A stretch of DNA of 64,000 bases from Aquatica leii. Its lineage: Eukaryota; Arthropoda; Insecta; Coleoptera; Lampyridae. How positions within the stretch are numbered: position 1 is the first letter of the stretch; the number at the start of each line of letters is the position of its first letter. The DNA lies in the NCBI GenBank assembly GCA_035610365.1, contig CM069432.1, positions 222,416,532 to 222,480,531 on the forward strand, given 5' to 3'. Under the pieces are notes generated by a model. It did no database searches. It was not told the origin of the DNA and saw only the letters and a list, made by a program, of their open reading frames with translations. Positions 12,700 to 25,516 of this stretch are shown here, one piece after another. The translations under genes were made by a program, and so were the position numbers.

Positions 12700-14546
12700 T
12701 CTATTTTACATGCTAATAATGTGTAAGATCCATTATTGATTATACATTTCCGTAGACGGTTTGGCACCGAATTGATTAAATTAAATTTCCCACACGGTAT
12801 TAATATGGCGATGCAAGTTCAAATCCGGTGACTTAGGTGGCCAACGGATTCTTTCCATTTCTAGATGTTTTAAGAACCATTCTTGAACTACCGCTGCCGT
12901 ATGTATAAGAAAATTGTCCTGAACAAACCCAATTGGTCTTTCGGGATAAACTGCTCGTACGGACATAATATTTTCTAAATTCGTCAGGTAAGTTTGAGCA
13001 GTTTAGGTTCTATTAGCACGTGCTAATTTCCATGGGTTAGGATCACTCATCCATCCCCAATAAGCAGCACTAATTCTCCCACTTCTTTTGTAGAAATGCA
13101 CATGTTTAGACTCATATCTAGAATTACGTGGTCTCCAAAGAACTTTTTTACTATCTTGGGAAGTGCAGAAGGTTTTTTCATCTAAAAAAACAACACTTCT
13201 TCGATCTAAATATAATCTTCTTCTAAAAACTGTAATCTCCGGTAGGCACTTTCTTCAGTTAATACAGGTGTCTGTACAGGTCGATATCAGCTTATTCCTT
13301 TAGCGTTCAGAGTATTCCTTATTATTTGCAAACTGTATCGTAACTGTAGTCTTTTGCGAATGGTGGCGGAAGTTGTGAATGGAGTCATACAAGTATCTTG
13401 GATAATGTTGTCTTTTTCAACTCTGGATAAGATAGATGTCCTTCCACTTTTATGAGTGGTTTGGAAAGGACGATCATTTTCTGCACCATATTCTTCGCGT
13501 TGAACTTAATAATGGACCACACATTTTTATAAAATAAATAAAACTTAATTAAAACTGTGCAAGAAGGTTTACGTTTACTAAAAGGCACCAATAAAGTAAT
13601 GTTATTAATTTATGTAAAAAAGTTACGTTTTTTAAGTTAACAGTACAAAATTAGCAGAATCAAGTAAAATATAATTAGGAATTTCTTACTAAGTTGTTGC
13701 GAAATAAAAAAAATTGTAGCTTTCTTTCTTTTTAAATTATGCGTTTTTCTGCTAACTTGAGAGAATTTTACAGTACACCTTTCTAAAAAATGCTTTAATG
13801 AATTTATTTCTTGTTTAAAATATGTGTAGAATAATAATAAAACTATCAACTTTTTTTTGCAATTAATTAACAACAATTTAGCCACAAATTTAACACAAAT
13901 TTTAAACCGAATACCGATTTATTAAAAAACGCTGCTTAGAATCGTGTACTACTAACTTACCTCAAGTTGAACGCATAATTAAAAGAGTAAGAAAGCTACA
14001 AGTACTTTCTGTTGCAAAAAATTAGTAACAAATTCCTAATTATGTTTTGTTTGATTTTGCTAACTTGGTACTGCTAACTAGAGGGACGTGAAAAATTTGA
14101 TACTCAATTGCTATCTGAACTGAAACTTTTATAATTTCATTATAAACAAGTTCCTGTGATGTAGGCGAATAATTGTGCAACCTGAATTATACATCGTATC
14201 ACCCATTAACTTAAAAACTACATTAGTATACCTATAAAATTGGTATAGTGAGATCAAGATTATTTTCAAACCACGTGACCCTGTAGTAACGCAGTAAATA
14301 TCCATCAAAAACGTAAATAAATAGGTCACGTGGCTTGCAAATAATTTCGGTCACCCGTTAGATATCTTTGCTTAAAATAGAAAAGAGTGTTAATGTTAAA
14401 AAATATTATCAAACGCAAAATAAAAAATTATTTTACCGATAAACCCATACGTGCAGAGATTACTCTGATAGAAAATCCACACTTACGTAATGCAATAATC
14501 TTTCTTCTAGTTTTTAGTGAAACTGCTTGTTCAGGAAGACGTGGCA
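12700..14546 (-). pseudogene. Tc1-like transposase interrupted by a ~0.9-kb insertion
   Basis: The minus strand starts with an N-terminal helix-turn-helix segment at about 14430-14546 (MPRLPEQAVSLKTRRKIIAL, RVISARMGLSVK). The frame then breaks and resumes near 13535 with REEYGAENDRPFQTTHKSG and ATIRKRLQLRYSLQIIRN (second DNA-binding helix-turn-helix). The catalytic core follows: VVFLDEKTFCTSQDSKKVL (first Asp, about 13185), FVQDNFLIHTAAVVQEWF (second Asp, about 12900), WPPKSPDLN (12830), and a C-terminal LINSVPNRLRKCIINNGSYT at about 12720. The usual PIENVW motif that supplies the catalytic Glu is damaged here. Several stops add to this. The gap of roughly 885 bp between the two N-terminal segments looks like a later insertion with no coding capacity. 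Confidence 0.8.
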
Positions 14547-17100
14547 TTTTGCACAAAATTGACACACAAAACCACACTAAATAATATACATTACAAAATG
14601 AATTTTAAGTAACCCCTTATATACCCTACTGATCAATGGCGGTCCTAAACTTTGCAGAGCGTTGAGCAGAAGGGAGCATTGTTGAGAGTATTGAATACGC
14701 CCCAGGAGAACTGGGGGTCCGGGTCTCTGGAAACGCTGTTTTAAGAATAATTCTGATGAAAATTTTTGTATTCTTTCTTATCAAATTTCAATTCAATCTT
14801 TTATTTTGGTTTCAATACAATAAGTACTAGTAGTAAGTAAAAGTAGAAAAACATTTGTATATTTTTGTTTAATAGGTAATTATACTAGTTTTATAATCAA
14901 CAATAGGTAGGTTTTCTAAAATAATTGAGTTGTAATGAACCAAATCTAAATGATTACAAAATTCATTACGTTTGCCAAATGTAATGTTTTGCACCCTATG
15001 TAAATTTGTAAACGTTGTCAAAAAAAATCAAAATAATGAATAAAGGTAAAGGAAAAAACTATATAATAATATAAATTTAAAAAGAGTTTCAACACTATAA
15101 ATTGTTAATGTTTTGTAATTATTTGGTGAAAAAGTTATACTTTTTTGTATTATTATATTTTGTTGATGAGTTATTGTACTTGTTTTATTATTATTTCTTG
15201 TTTAAAGCAAGATGCAATATTACTTCTTTATTTTGGGCCATTTGCATTTTTTCGTCTTATTTTTACACGATGTTTCTTTAAAGCGAGGGTTTCGCCCGCA
15301 CCTGGAACCGCCCCGTCTACTTAAAATTTCTGCATTACCTCGAAATTTGAGAGAGCAACTATTGCGACACATAAATTTTTTGGAATTTTTTTAGCAAATT
15401 TTAAATTTTTATTGAGCATTCCTAACCCCAAGTAAAAATTTTTATACTTTTCCATTAGTTCAATAATTTTTGTTTACTATTGCGTACTTTACATGGGTTA
15501 TAATTATAAATAAATATTTTAAAAAAGAATAATAAAAAATTTTTCCAAAATGCAAAAAAATCATGTTACTTGTTTGTAGTCCATAAACCCGTTCTCGGTT
15601 TGAGAGAAAGATGATCATAGAATGGTTTAGTGTTCAAGAAAACAAATGACATTGTTTGAAAACATTTTTTTTATATTATGTAAAACCCTACTCCTATTAT
15701 TTAATAAAAGTTCCATTTTTCAAATTTTGTCATTTTTTTTATATTCATATTTAAAAAAATAACAAGCAATGTAAGCAAAGCACAAAAAATGCAAACTACG
15801 AATAAATGCTGAGAATTTGTAATGCAAATTAAGCTTGTAATTGTTCAACCATTAATCACGCTCTAATGATGATAATACTATCTTTGCAAAAAAAAATCGG
15901 AATGTTGATTTTAATTTAATATATATATATTAAAAATTTTAGGCCAATTAAAACAGCAATTTCATATTTGGGCATGCAGTTTAAATTCATTATAGCTATT
16001 AATAAAACTTATTTAATTATAAATAAAAATAAAAATTAAGTAAGTTTGGTTGCCTATCTTGCAGGTCGCGCTTAAAAGTTTCCAAAAGCTTTTTTGAGGC
16101 AGTGTACATAGATAAAGGTTTTCGAATAGTGGTTTTCAAATCTCAGAAAAAGTGTGTAACAGTTTATTTATTTATACTAAAAAGTCGATATAAGCGTTTG
16201 TAAGAATTTTCGTCTACATTTAAATAAGTACAATTCATTTATATTTTCATTTTATATAAAAGACTTTAAGCATTATTTTGTGCATCTTTATCTATTATAA
16301 GACTGACCATCATCTAACGGTAATTGTTTGTCTAAAGGTTTGTCCTGGTTTTTGCATTCATGATAAATAGGTTATTGTGGCATTTTGCCCTTTGTTCGAT
16401 TCTTACCCGTTATTGTTAACGTATGTTGCAATTAGATATTTTTTTTAAATTTGTTACTGTAAATTACACTCAAATCTCTTGAGATACGTTCATCTTTGGC
16501 TCCTAAACTGGTAGCTCTCATTTGCTTATTTCTTGAAAACCACCCATTGCTTGTGGCATCTTGCACACATGTTGCGTAGCGAAGAATACATCTAGGTACT
16601 TTTATCAAACTTATAGTTATTAAAAGTTACGTTCCTAAGAACAACTCTTGCAAAGTGTTATTACAATACAGTATTTAATTGTTTAAACAGATTACTTTAT
16701 AAATATTATATTAATGTAAAAGGTTAAACTAACTATTTTAAGCTCGGTAACATTATATACAATACAATAGTCCTCTTTAATGTTTGTATTTTGACCAAAA
16801 GACACGTTAGTATTTTGTAAATACTTTGTGTATAAACTGCGCCATGTACATTGACGCATTGGCTGTGGCTTCACTCGCACATTAGATTGGCTTTATTTTG
16901 TGTTGCAATATACAGTAAATTTAGCATTTTCAAATTTTATTAATATTTGTCGATATTATGCAAGGATATTTTTGGTTAGTAGTTATTTTATAGTATTGTT
17001 TCGCACCGTCTAAGGTATCCTAATGCCTGCTTCAGTTCGATTGTTGTCAGAACGTAATAGTAACGTATCCAAGACACATGTAGCAAGTATCTAACACTAA
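14547..17100. other. AT-rich DNA with small GC-rich islands
   Basis: 14640-14740 and 15280-15360 are GC-richer. The first contains the hairpin CCCCAG-GAGAA-CTGGGG at 14700-14716. Nothing codes convincingly. The ORF at 15212-15394 was rejected because it has no family resemblance and spans the composition break. Confidence 0.4.
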
Positions 17101-18162
17101 GGGCGGTATTCATAGTCGTGTCTTAAGCTAAGCTTAAGATGATCTTACGCAAGACGGTCTTAAATGTTTAAGATCGCCTTAAGACGGTATGTTTGCATAG
17201 TCAAAACTTAAGATAATCTTACTAAAGACGTTGCTTCAAAGCGTTGTCTTATTTTATTTAAGATCGTCTTACATAAGACGATCTTAAACTACAGCATCGT
17301 CTAGTTTCGGAATATTTGTTATGTAATTACCAATCAAATTTGTGTGTAGTTTAAAATTTTATAGTCCGCGCTACTTTTTGTTACGGCAAATGCCGATTTC
17401 TACACGACGACTAACGAAACAAGGATAACAATTAGCGGGTTCTACATATTAAATTTTTCTTAAAAATCAGGATTGGAGTAACTAATTCAACATAAACAAG
17501 AAATGTTAATTTAAAATATACTATAATTTCGAACTGCGGGAGACGGAAGCTAAAGCTGAATTAGATAAAATAAAATTTAAAAAAACATATTAGAAATTCT
17601 AATATAAAAAACGTTTATCGTGTTTTTTCTCCTCTTTATTACTAAATTATTAGCTTCGTTTTAAAAAAATCAAACTTGTGTTTTTTTGTATTTAATTATA
17701 TTTTAAAATTCATGACATAATTACTTGAACATTCAGAGAAAAATATCCTTTTCTATTCCTAACATTTCTTCAATACTTTAAAACCTGGAATATCCACATT
17801 TTGCTCAACAACAATATCGTACAATCTCACTTCCATGATATGGTTAAAATTTACTTATCAAACACGTTTTAAGTCTACGTTGTAGTTGACTTAAATAATG
17901 ATAATGACTTTAGTAAAAATGTTTGGTTAGGCACCCTAATAAGACGGTCTTATTAGCACTATGAATACATGTATTGTTAAGACAGAGCTTATTTCAAATA
18001 AGTATCGACTATGAATGTAGAAAAAATAAGATTATCTTAGGTAAGACGACATATTAAGATCGTCTCAAGCATTTGCTTATGTGACGTCTATGAAACTAAT
18101 CATCACTTTAAGCAAATGCTTAAGACCATCTTATATTTAAGACACGACTATGAATACCGCCC
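17101..18162. mobile_element. Complete non-autonomous DNA transposon (MITE-like), 1062 bp
   Basis: The ends are perfect 26-bp inverted repeats at 17101-17126 and 18137-18162, starting GGGCGGTATTCATAGTCGTG. The subterminal 200 bp on each side is packed with short palindromes built on TTAAGA and TCTTAA, for example AAGACGGTCTTA and TAAGATCGTCTTA, so each arm can fold on itself and pair with the other. The centre is AT-rich and non-coding. No convincing target duplication was found: left flank is ACACTAA, right flank AAAGTAA. The superfamily is undetermined. The short terminal GGGCGG and palindromic subterminal repeats would fit a Harbinger- or hAT-related non-autonomous element, but this is a guess. 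Confidence 0.85.
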
Positions 18163-21100
18163 AAAGTAAAATAAGTACGACAATCAGTATACAAACAAAT
18201 GCTACATGAAACTTAAAAAAATCAAAATTAACAGCAAAAAAAAACACTGATTCAAATAAGTAAAACAGGGATGAACTTATAGATATTTTATTGCGCTTAG
18301 GTTATTTTTCAGTTAGAAACAAGAGTGAAACATAAATTTTTTGTCTTGAAACATTTACTTAACATTATCAATTTTGTGTTTACTTGGTATTGATGAATGA
18401 AACACAATAAATACTAATGAACATACGTAATTCCATCATTACAACTAAAATCTAAAATATTTTTAATTAAATACAACTTTTAAGAACTTTTGAGTTAAAT
18501 TAGAGGCCACTGAGAATTGAAAAAACTTCCATAAAAAATAACGTTGTATTACATTGTCTACACTGCATTCACCTAGAGTCTCATTACAGTAAAAAATATT
18601 TATTTTTTTCAATAGATTTTTTAGAATGCTGTCTCAAAGTATGTAAATTCTAGTAATCAGGTGAATTAGTGCATTAACAAGTTTTTATAATACAATATTG
18701 GATTTGATCACATGCTCAATAGTAAGCTAGTTTTTAATAAACTTTAACTTAGGAAGAAAGAAAATTACATCTGTAAGACAATTTGCTAGTATTCTGCAGA
18801 AGCTTATAGATTCATTAAAAAGTGACAATTTAAAAATATAAAATTTATAAAATTAAATCTTAGACGTTTACATGTATACATACCAAAAGCAAAAAAAAAT
18901 ATAAGAATTATATTGATAGAACTTTTATAAATTATAAATATAAAAAAAATCTAAATTACATTTAAGTTGTTAAAAAAAATTATCAAAGTTTGTATTAAAA
19001 AAACTGATATAAAGAAGTACACAAAAAAAACGTATTGTATTTAATGGTAATTTTAATCTGTAATTTTTTTATAGTTATTGTTAATTTTATAAATATGTTT
19101 TTAATGCATAAATAAAATTGGTTTGTATACGAAATGTACTCAGTTGCAAGATAAAGTAAAAGTACTTTAACCACTTCAACGAACGTAAGTCTTAGTTAAC
19201 AATTTAATCAAATACAATAAAGTTGTTTAATTGTTAAATATATTATGTGACACTTTAAACCGAACTTAAATTACTTTGGTGACACGCCATAAATTTTAAA
19301 CAACTTGGTTTTATTTAGATTTCTAGGGATATTTATTTGACACCTTAATCTTTGTTAAAATTTTATTTTAATATTTACAATAATTCGTATAATACGTATG
19401 TATACAACAAATCATTTTTACATTTTATTTTATTTTAATTAATAAACATGTTTAAAAGATACATGTATGTAAAAAAAATAATGTTTAATACTTTACTGCA
19501 ACAAAAACTTTGTATCATCTTAACGCACTATAAATTGTTATAATATTTTTTACTATTAAAAAAACAAATAAAATATATAAGTATTAATTAATATTATGTA
19601 TATTTTATGTTTTGAACCATTATAACGGAGTTGCAGTTATACTTTTTTGTCAATTATAAAACACAAAATACATTTAGGCTGTCTGTATCAACTTGTTCAT
19701 ATTTTTTCGCAGCGTACGTTAATTAAAGCGAATGTTAAAAAATTTTATGAATATTATTACCTAATAATTTAATTACGTAAATCAAAAACTTGCTTTTGTT
19801 TATAAACCAATTAGACGTAACTAACAGTAATTTAAAATAAAAAAAACTCTAATTTTTTATTGTATGGTGTCTAAAATAAAATCCAGTAATTAGAAAAGAA
19901 AATACTGTTAAATCAAATCACGCAACTCTTAATTAAAAAGATTTACAAAGTTATCAGTAAATCAATAAATAAGTATTAAATAATAAAACAGAATCTTGTT
20001 TCAATGTAAATTCAATACATTTAATATTTACTTGAAAAGTTTTGACTTGAGATTAAATCTTGAGTAATTTCGAATAAAACTCAAGTTTACTATTAATGAT
20101 TTTTTTAGGGTAAATAAATCATTAATATGTTTTATGATGAAACTTTTATGTTTAAAATAAAGTTTACTACTTATATTAGATACTAAATTAGAATATAGTC
20201 ATAAAAAGAATGTATTGTTAACTCGAGTATTAAGATGTAATTTTAACAAAAAAGTAACCATAGAAATAGTGAACAAACAAAATAAAGATTATGCATACAA
20301 GCAAATTCAAAATCAACTTACTAAATTTTGAGGCGTTTCCTTGTGTCGTGAACTGTAACCTTTAGTTGAAAATCGAAATTAATAAACTAAAAATTTAAAA
20401 TTTGACAAGTCTAAGTGAATCTTAAAAACGTTAGTCCATTTAAAAGACAAACACGGCAACCAAAAATTTTAATAATTTAAAAATAGTCATTTATATATTG
20501 AATAAAAATAAGTAATAATGAAGACTTGTTAATTAGAAATACGACAAGAGCAATGACACTTTAGGAAGAATGTTCCGTCGAATGTTTGTAAGACGGATTT
20601 TGACATAAACTGATTACAGCGCCACAGCTCACGAGATCCTGAAAAACTTATTTGCAGTTACAGTTAGTTTAAATTTTTTGACTTAAATATAAAAATAATT
20701 ATAAATTAAAAGAAGTACTAATTTATTTAACGAAACACTTCGTTATGTTTTTGGTTCAAATACGCTATACCCGCTTTCTTTCTTCGCGCATCAACTCAAA
20801 TTATATTTGGTAGCGTATTATTATTCAGTGTAAAGTATATTATCAATGAATATGACTAAACTCTAATATAATATTTATTTTTTGTCTATCCTTTGTTAAT
20901 ACTTATATTAATGTATAATAATGTATCAAAAGGAGACCGGATTTGGCAGCACAAAGCACCTGAACTGAAGTGACAAATTTGTGATCTATATCATCTAACG
21001 ATTACGTGCATACAAACTGTTTTTTGTAGTTTATCGATGATTAATACATTCACTTGCTGTTTCTAAACATACCTAATATCAAAGTTATGACAGTAATTAT

Positions 21101-21728
21101 AAGCAAATTTTATTTTATAACAATAAATGATAATGTAAATTTTTTGCAAAGCAATTCTTATATAACAATGTTGTCATGATATTGTTTAATTCCTTTGCTT
21201 ACATATCAACAATATTACGTAGTATTTAAAAATTTAGAATTAACTAAAACATTCAGTCACTGTTATTTTCATCAACATTACTTTCTTCATCTAAAAATTG
21301 AATTTTCTTACATCCTCACCAATTTGCTTATCTCTTATCGGATCCAATTTGTGATAAGGTAGTCAACAGTATTATCTTAATAAATTATAAACAAATTACG
21401 TTTTAGTATTATTTAATTATTACTTAACCTATAAATTTTTCTTCTTACGTGTTGTTCAATTGAAAACTACAAGTGTGGTACATACCATAATCTCTTTTTT
21501 TAAATTGCCATTATGTACATATTGTAATGTACAAAAGCAACACCGCAATATGATAGATAGATAAATAAGTTTTATTTGAATTATCAAACAATTTGTTTTT
21601 AAAAAGATTTATTTTTATTTGAACAATACTTTTATCAACGTTGTTAGGTACATTAGTAGCAAAAACTAGTCTCCTCTTTTGATTCATAATTACTGTATTT
21701 ATAAACTATGTTATCTAAAAGGAAATAA
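18163..21728. other. AT-rich DNA, nothing recognised; may hide a decayed 3' LTR
   Basis: Extremely AT-rich. The 3' LTR of the retrotransposon that starts at 21729 should lie in the right part of this stretch, but I could not find a sequence matching anything beyond the gag end near 30000-30600. No genes seen. Confidence 0.4.
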
Positions 21729-22742
21729 TTATATTATCTCTTGCGACATCTGCAAGTCCTTGAATATAACTCTTCCGGGGCGAGTGAAAAGACTGTTCTC
21801 AGGCTTTTCATTGTTAGGTAAAGAGGAAGTCGATCTGTTTATTTTACATTTATTTCTAATCTTAATTCTATACTTATACAATACAACGACAACTATTATT
21901 ATTACAAGAAAAATCAGTAAGTAGTGAGAAAATTGAATTTCTTTTAACTGTACTAATGTTTCTTGCATAATTTGCTTTTTAAGATTTTTATGTAAATTAG
22001 TTTTACTTAATTTAAAACTTTTATAATTAACAATAATATTTTCAAAATTTATTTCTGAAATATTGAGTAAATTCATTTCTTCATATATTTGGTCCTTACG
22101 ATTGGTATACACTTTATTGTCAAATTCGATGGAACAATTTAAGGGTAATTTTATAAAAATATTTTTGTGTACGTTAAATGTACCTTTTGTTTTACACTCG
22201 TATTTAATTAAATTCGTCTTTTCCGTTATTAACAAGTAGTTGGCATCGTTTAATGGTTTAAGTTCGGTAACGATTTCTTCTACTTTAACTATTGTACAAT
22301 TGGGAATTTGAAAAAAAAAAAATTATTGATTTTTCTTATGTATTTTAAAACTTTATTATTAATAATATTGATATTTAATGAAAAAAACTTTAAAAATTTT
22401 TTTTTTAATTAATTATAAACGATTAAACATTGATAAAATTTAAAAAAAAATCACGTGACTATAAACGCGCCATGATTGGTCGCCATCGTTGTGACGTCAT
22501 AATGTTATAGCTATTTAATAACAGTACAGCGTTTACACGTTATTACACGTAACTAGACAATAATATTGAAAATTTATTGCTAAAAAACGAGTTGTTAGTT
22601 GATTCCTATTAGCTATGTGTGATAAGGGGATTTATAAAGGCAAAGTCTGATAATATTCCTGACGCTGATGTATTTATGATAACCATTTTTTAAAAAAATG
22701 ACGTTCGGTTTAATTCTGCTGAAGTTCGAGGTGCCAAGACAT

Positions 22743-23901
22743 CAGAGCTGGGCAGTAGTTAAGCTACTAATCTAACTACTTTATTGTTGACGTTAGTTGT
22801 ATTCTACATATTCAAGTTACTTTAATTTCATAATGTAACTGTAGTTAGAATAAGTTACTTTTTTGGTGTAATTGTATTTAAAAAGTAGTTAGCTACCCTT
22901 TTTTAACTACAAAAATAGTTAAACTACATTGATAATAGCTTAACTACTTTACTAGTAATTAAACTACTTTATTAGCGGCTTCAATTATATGGAATTGCAA
23001 CAATTATTCAGCTTGCATTGCAGTTTTGCAGGTAAAACGTGTCATTCAAGTGATAAACGCTAACGTAGAAATAAACATGGATGTAAAGACTATTCAAAAA
23101 ATTGTTGTAAATGCAGCAAACCTAAATTGTTTCAAAATGTTAAATGCCACTGATCTAAACGTAAACAAAGTATTACAAAATGAAGATTTTTTTGATTTTG
23201 ATGAACGTGGTTTGTCTAAAAAGTTCTTTTCTTTTGATACTGAGAATGAACATGCTTACAAAACCAGAAGAATAGAACTAGAACTGTTAAAACACCTGGA
23301 AGATAACAGAATTCATATATCTATGTAAGATGATGATAAGATTATTAAAAAAATGTTCATTGGACACAGTATAATTTTAATTTAATTTTAATCGGCGCTG
23401 TCGAGCGATTATTTTCGTTTTCCACTCATAAATTCGCCCAAAACAAATGCATTGGCTGATGCTCTTTTTGGAAAGTTAGTTTTATGAAAACAAAATGAAT
23501 ATCGAATACCACAATCAGTTTATTACTTTAAGTTCTGTTTTTTAAAGGTTTATTTTATTAATTTTTTTTTGAGAATTTGTAATAAAATACATGATAATAG
23601 GTTTTATTGTTTTCGTGTGAGCGTGATTAATTTACTTTGTCTTCTTTAATGTAATAATAATTCAGTGTCTATAGGTACTTATGTTTATATGACTAAAAGT
23701 GGTATAACATAAATCGTCTCAGAACTTTTTCTTCAAGTAGTTGAAAAAAATAACTTTTTTAGAATACAACTAGTGAGTAGTTAGTAACCTAACTACTTTT
23801 CGATTTATGGTAGTTAGTAGTTAGTAACTTACACTACTTTTAAAAAATAGTAACTTTAGTTAGTAGTTAACTACTTTTACAAAGTAACTTGCCCAGCTCT
23901 G
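22743..23901 (+). mobile_element. hAT transposon, 1159 bp, with 8-bp target duplication
   Basis: Terminal repeats are CAGAGCTGGGCA at 22743 and TGCCCAGCTCTG ending at 23901. The flanking 8 bp CAAGACAT occur at 22735-22742 and again at 23902-23909. An 8-bp duplication is the hAT signature. Subterminal regions are full of AGTAGTTA and TAACTACT repeats, which are typical transposase-binding clusters in hAT elements of this type. The element carries only the C-terminal part of a transposase, so it is an internally deleted, non-autonomous copy. Confidence 0.92.
23020..23500 (+). pseudogene. hAT transposase C-terminal fragment
   Basis: An open stretch of 100 codons (23026-23328) ends in DTENEHAYKTRRIELELL, followed after a stop and frameshift by GAVERLFSF and LADALFGKLVL at about 23395-23480. 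The AVERLFS motif and the following Leu-rich helix form the hAT dimerisation domain. The BED zinc finger and catalytic Asp regions are missing, which agrees with the 1159-bp size of the host element. Confidence 0.8.
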
Positions 23902-25516
23902 CAAGACATCAAGCTAAGTCTGTTAAAAAATAATATAATAAATGAAAATATTTAATTTTAAGTATTTATTCTCCATTATATTAAATATAATTATTTATTT
24001 CATAAATAGTAGAGCATCGCGTGAGAGTTACGACGACAAAGCTATAGGTTATAATTCAACTAAGTCGTAAAAATAATATTTGTATTGTAAAAGGATGGGT
24101 ATGTCCAGAACACCGAGTTCGGAGTAAAGCTTATTTGAATATTTAACAATGACAACAGAACTAAATATATCAAAACACTGTACTTATTATTTCTGTATCA
24201 ACTGCAATGAGTACAAACTAACATTATGACGTCACATGCGCTTGGGTTTGTTCGGGAACTGTCGGCGTGTCTTCGGTACTGGATTCAAAAATTAGTTTTT
24301 ATTTTGAAATCCCTTTTGAATTATTACGAAAAAAAAATAGTTTTGTTATAAAACTTATATATGATCTTTCCATTTATCACAAAAAAATTTTTTTTTCAAA
24401 AACCCAATTATAGACACTATTTTTTTAAATGTTATTCACACACTTGTCACTAATTTGTTCATTAACACTGCTTTTAATTATAAATTTATTATCAACTTGT
24501 AAATAGTCAGATACACAAATTGATTTATTGTAGGACCATGCTAAGAAATCACATTGTTTTAATACGTAGGTTTGGAAATGAGGTACTTTAACAATTTGAT
24601 ACAATGTTAGAATCGTATCCTCCACTATGGGAAACTCTTCCGATATTACAATTCTTTCGGCGTCTAGTCCAATTTTTACCGTAAGAATCAAATAATAATA
24701 ATGATTGTTTATTCAATTTATAACACTATTTGTATACAATTTTTCGAGGTAATTTAATTCTTTATTTATTTGCAGATAAGGCAATAAAAATGGGTGCAGT
24801 TGATTTCTAAAACCCAATATAATTGATTGTTGTAAATCGTTTACAAAACTTTCTACTTCTTTAATATTATTCTCTAAGATAAATAAGGTTTCAAGTATTA
24901 CTTAAGTATTGGTTAAAAAATGAGATTTCACTATTGATATAATTTAAGCGTTTTTCAATTAATTCTATATTATTATTAGTTTCGATCTGATTCAACATGT
25001 TTTGCAACAGGGTTGTTTTATAATTAATATTATTAATACGTTGTTTTGATTTTCTTTTAATATGTTTAATTCTCTGTAAATTTCCTGTCTTTCGTCGTCG
25101 TCCATTACTCCGAATAGCCAGTTAGCTGTCTTACCAATAAAATTGAAAGGGGATCTTTTGTTTCTGCTAGAAGTTATAAAGTTAGTGACTTCTGTAAAAA
25201 TATTTTGGGTTTGTTTGTCTGCTTGTTTTAGTAACTTTATGACATTAGCGGCGTGTTCTGAAATGTTGGTTTCAAGTTGCTTACCATGGTGAATTTCTCT
25301 AAATTTATTTGAAATGAGTTCGTGTGGTTTAGTTAATTTCATAATTAATGGATTTAAGTTTTTATGGGATAACGTAAAAACTAATTTATGGTTAAATAAA
25401 TGATTATAAGCTTTTCCTAATTCTAACGGTAATAAATAATTGTTAACTTCTTTAATTTGGATTTCTTCGTTTGCTAGTGCTAGGGCCAGGATCATAAGGA
25501 TTATTATCTTCTTTTT

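Larger units (their letters stand above)
22615..24160 (+). pseudogene. N-terminal part of a YqaJ-type transposon protein, broken
   Basis: The plus strand has a possible start at 22615 (MCDKGIY), then in a shifted frame AKSDNIPDADVFM and FNSAEVRGAKT, ending at the hAT insertion. After the hAT it resumes with ASRESYDDKAIGY and, in another frame, NNICIVKGWVCPEHRVRSKA. The combination of a DVxMI segment, GY(V/I)Q-like residues and the CPEHRVRSKAY motif is what I recall from the N-terminal half of insect transposon proteins that carry a Cys/His SWIM-like region and a C-terminal YqaJ nuclease. No YqaJ domain is left here, so the copy is 3'-truncated. Function cannot be inferred beyond this. Confidence 0.5.
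22302..24405 (+). mobile_element. DNA element inserted in env, AATT target duplication, itself split by a hAT
   Basis: Left border reads AATT then GGGAATTTGAAAAAAAA. The right border on the minus strand reads GGGTTTTTGAAAAAAAA followed by AATT. So short GGG-initial inverted ends and a 4-bp AATT duplication (22298-22301 and 24406-24409) frame the element. Removing it brings the two env parts back into one frame, which supports these borders. Further inside, GTGACGTCATAATGTTA at 22493 recurs inverted at about 24222, a subterminal repeat. Without the nested hAT and its duplication the element is about 940 bp. It carries one decayed plus-strand ORF. Confidence 0.7.
21729..25516 (-). pseudogene. 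Errantivirus envelope glycoprotein (baculovirus F-like), interrupted
   Basis: Class I fusion-type envelope related to baculovirus F proteins, normally a membrane glycoprotein. The N-terminal part (24992-25516) begins with a hydrophobic signal-like stretch (IIILMILALALA), and carries a furin-type site RNKR directly followed by a fusion-peptide-like FNFIG. A middle block at 24425-24691 and a C-terminal block at 21729-22235 follow. The last contains a transmembrane helix (YLLIFLVIIIVVVVLY) and a basic cytoplasmic tail. Stops and frameshifts lie between 24700 and 24990. The gap 22302-24405 is an inserted element, and the env frame matches on both sides of it. The signal region is in one frame with the integrase upstream, so no separate start codon is preserved. 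Confidence 0.75.

Noticed and set aside
15212..15394. 60-codon ORF with a Leu/Arg-rich end
   Set aside because: Spans a composition break and has no homology I recognise; the GC-rich patch may be part of an old repeat.
21679..21924. 81-codon ORF on the plus strand
   Set aside because: Antisense shadow of the env transmembrane region.
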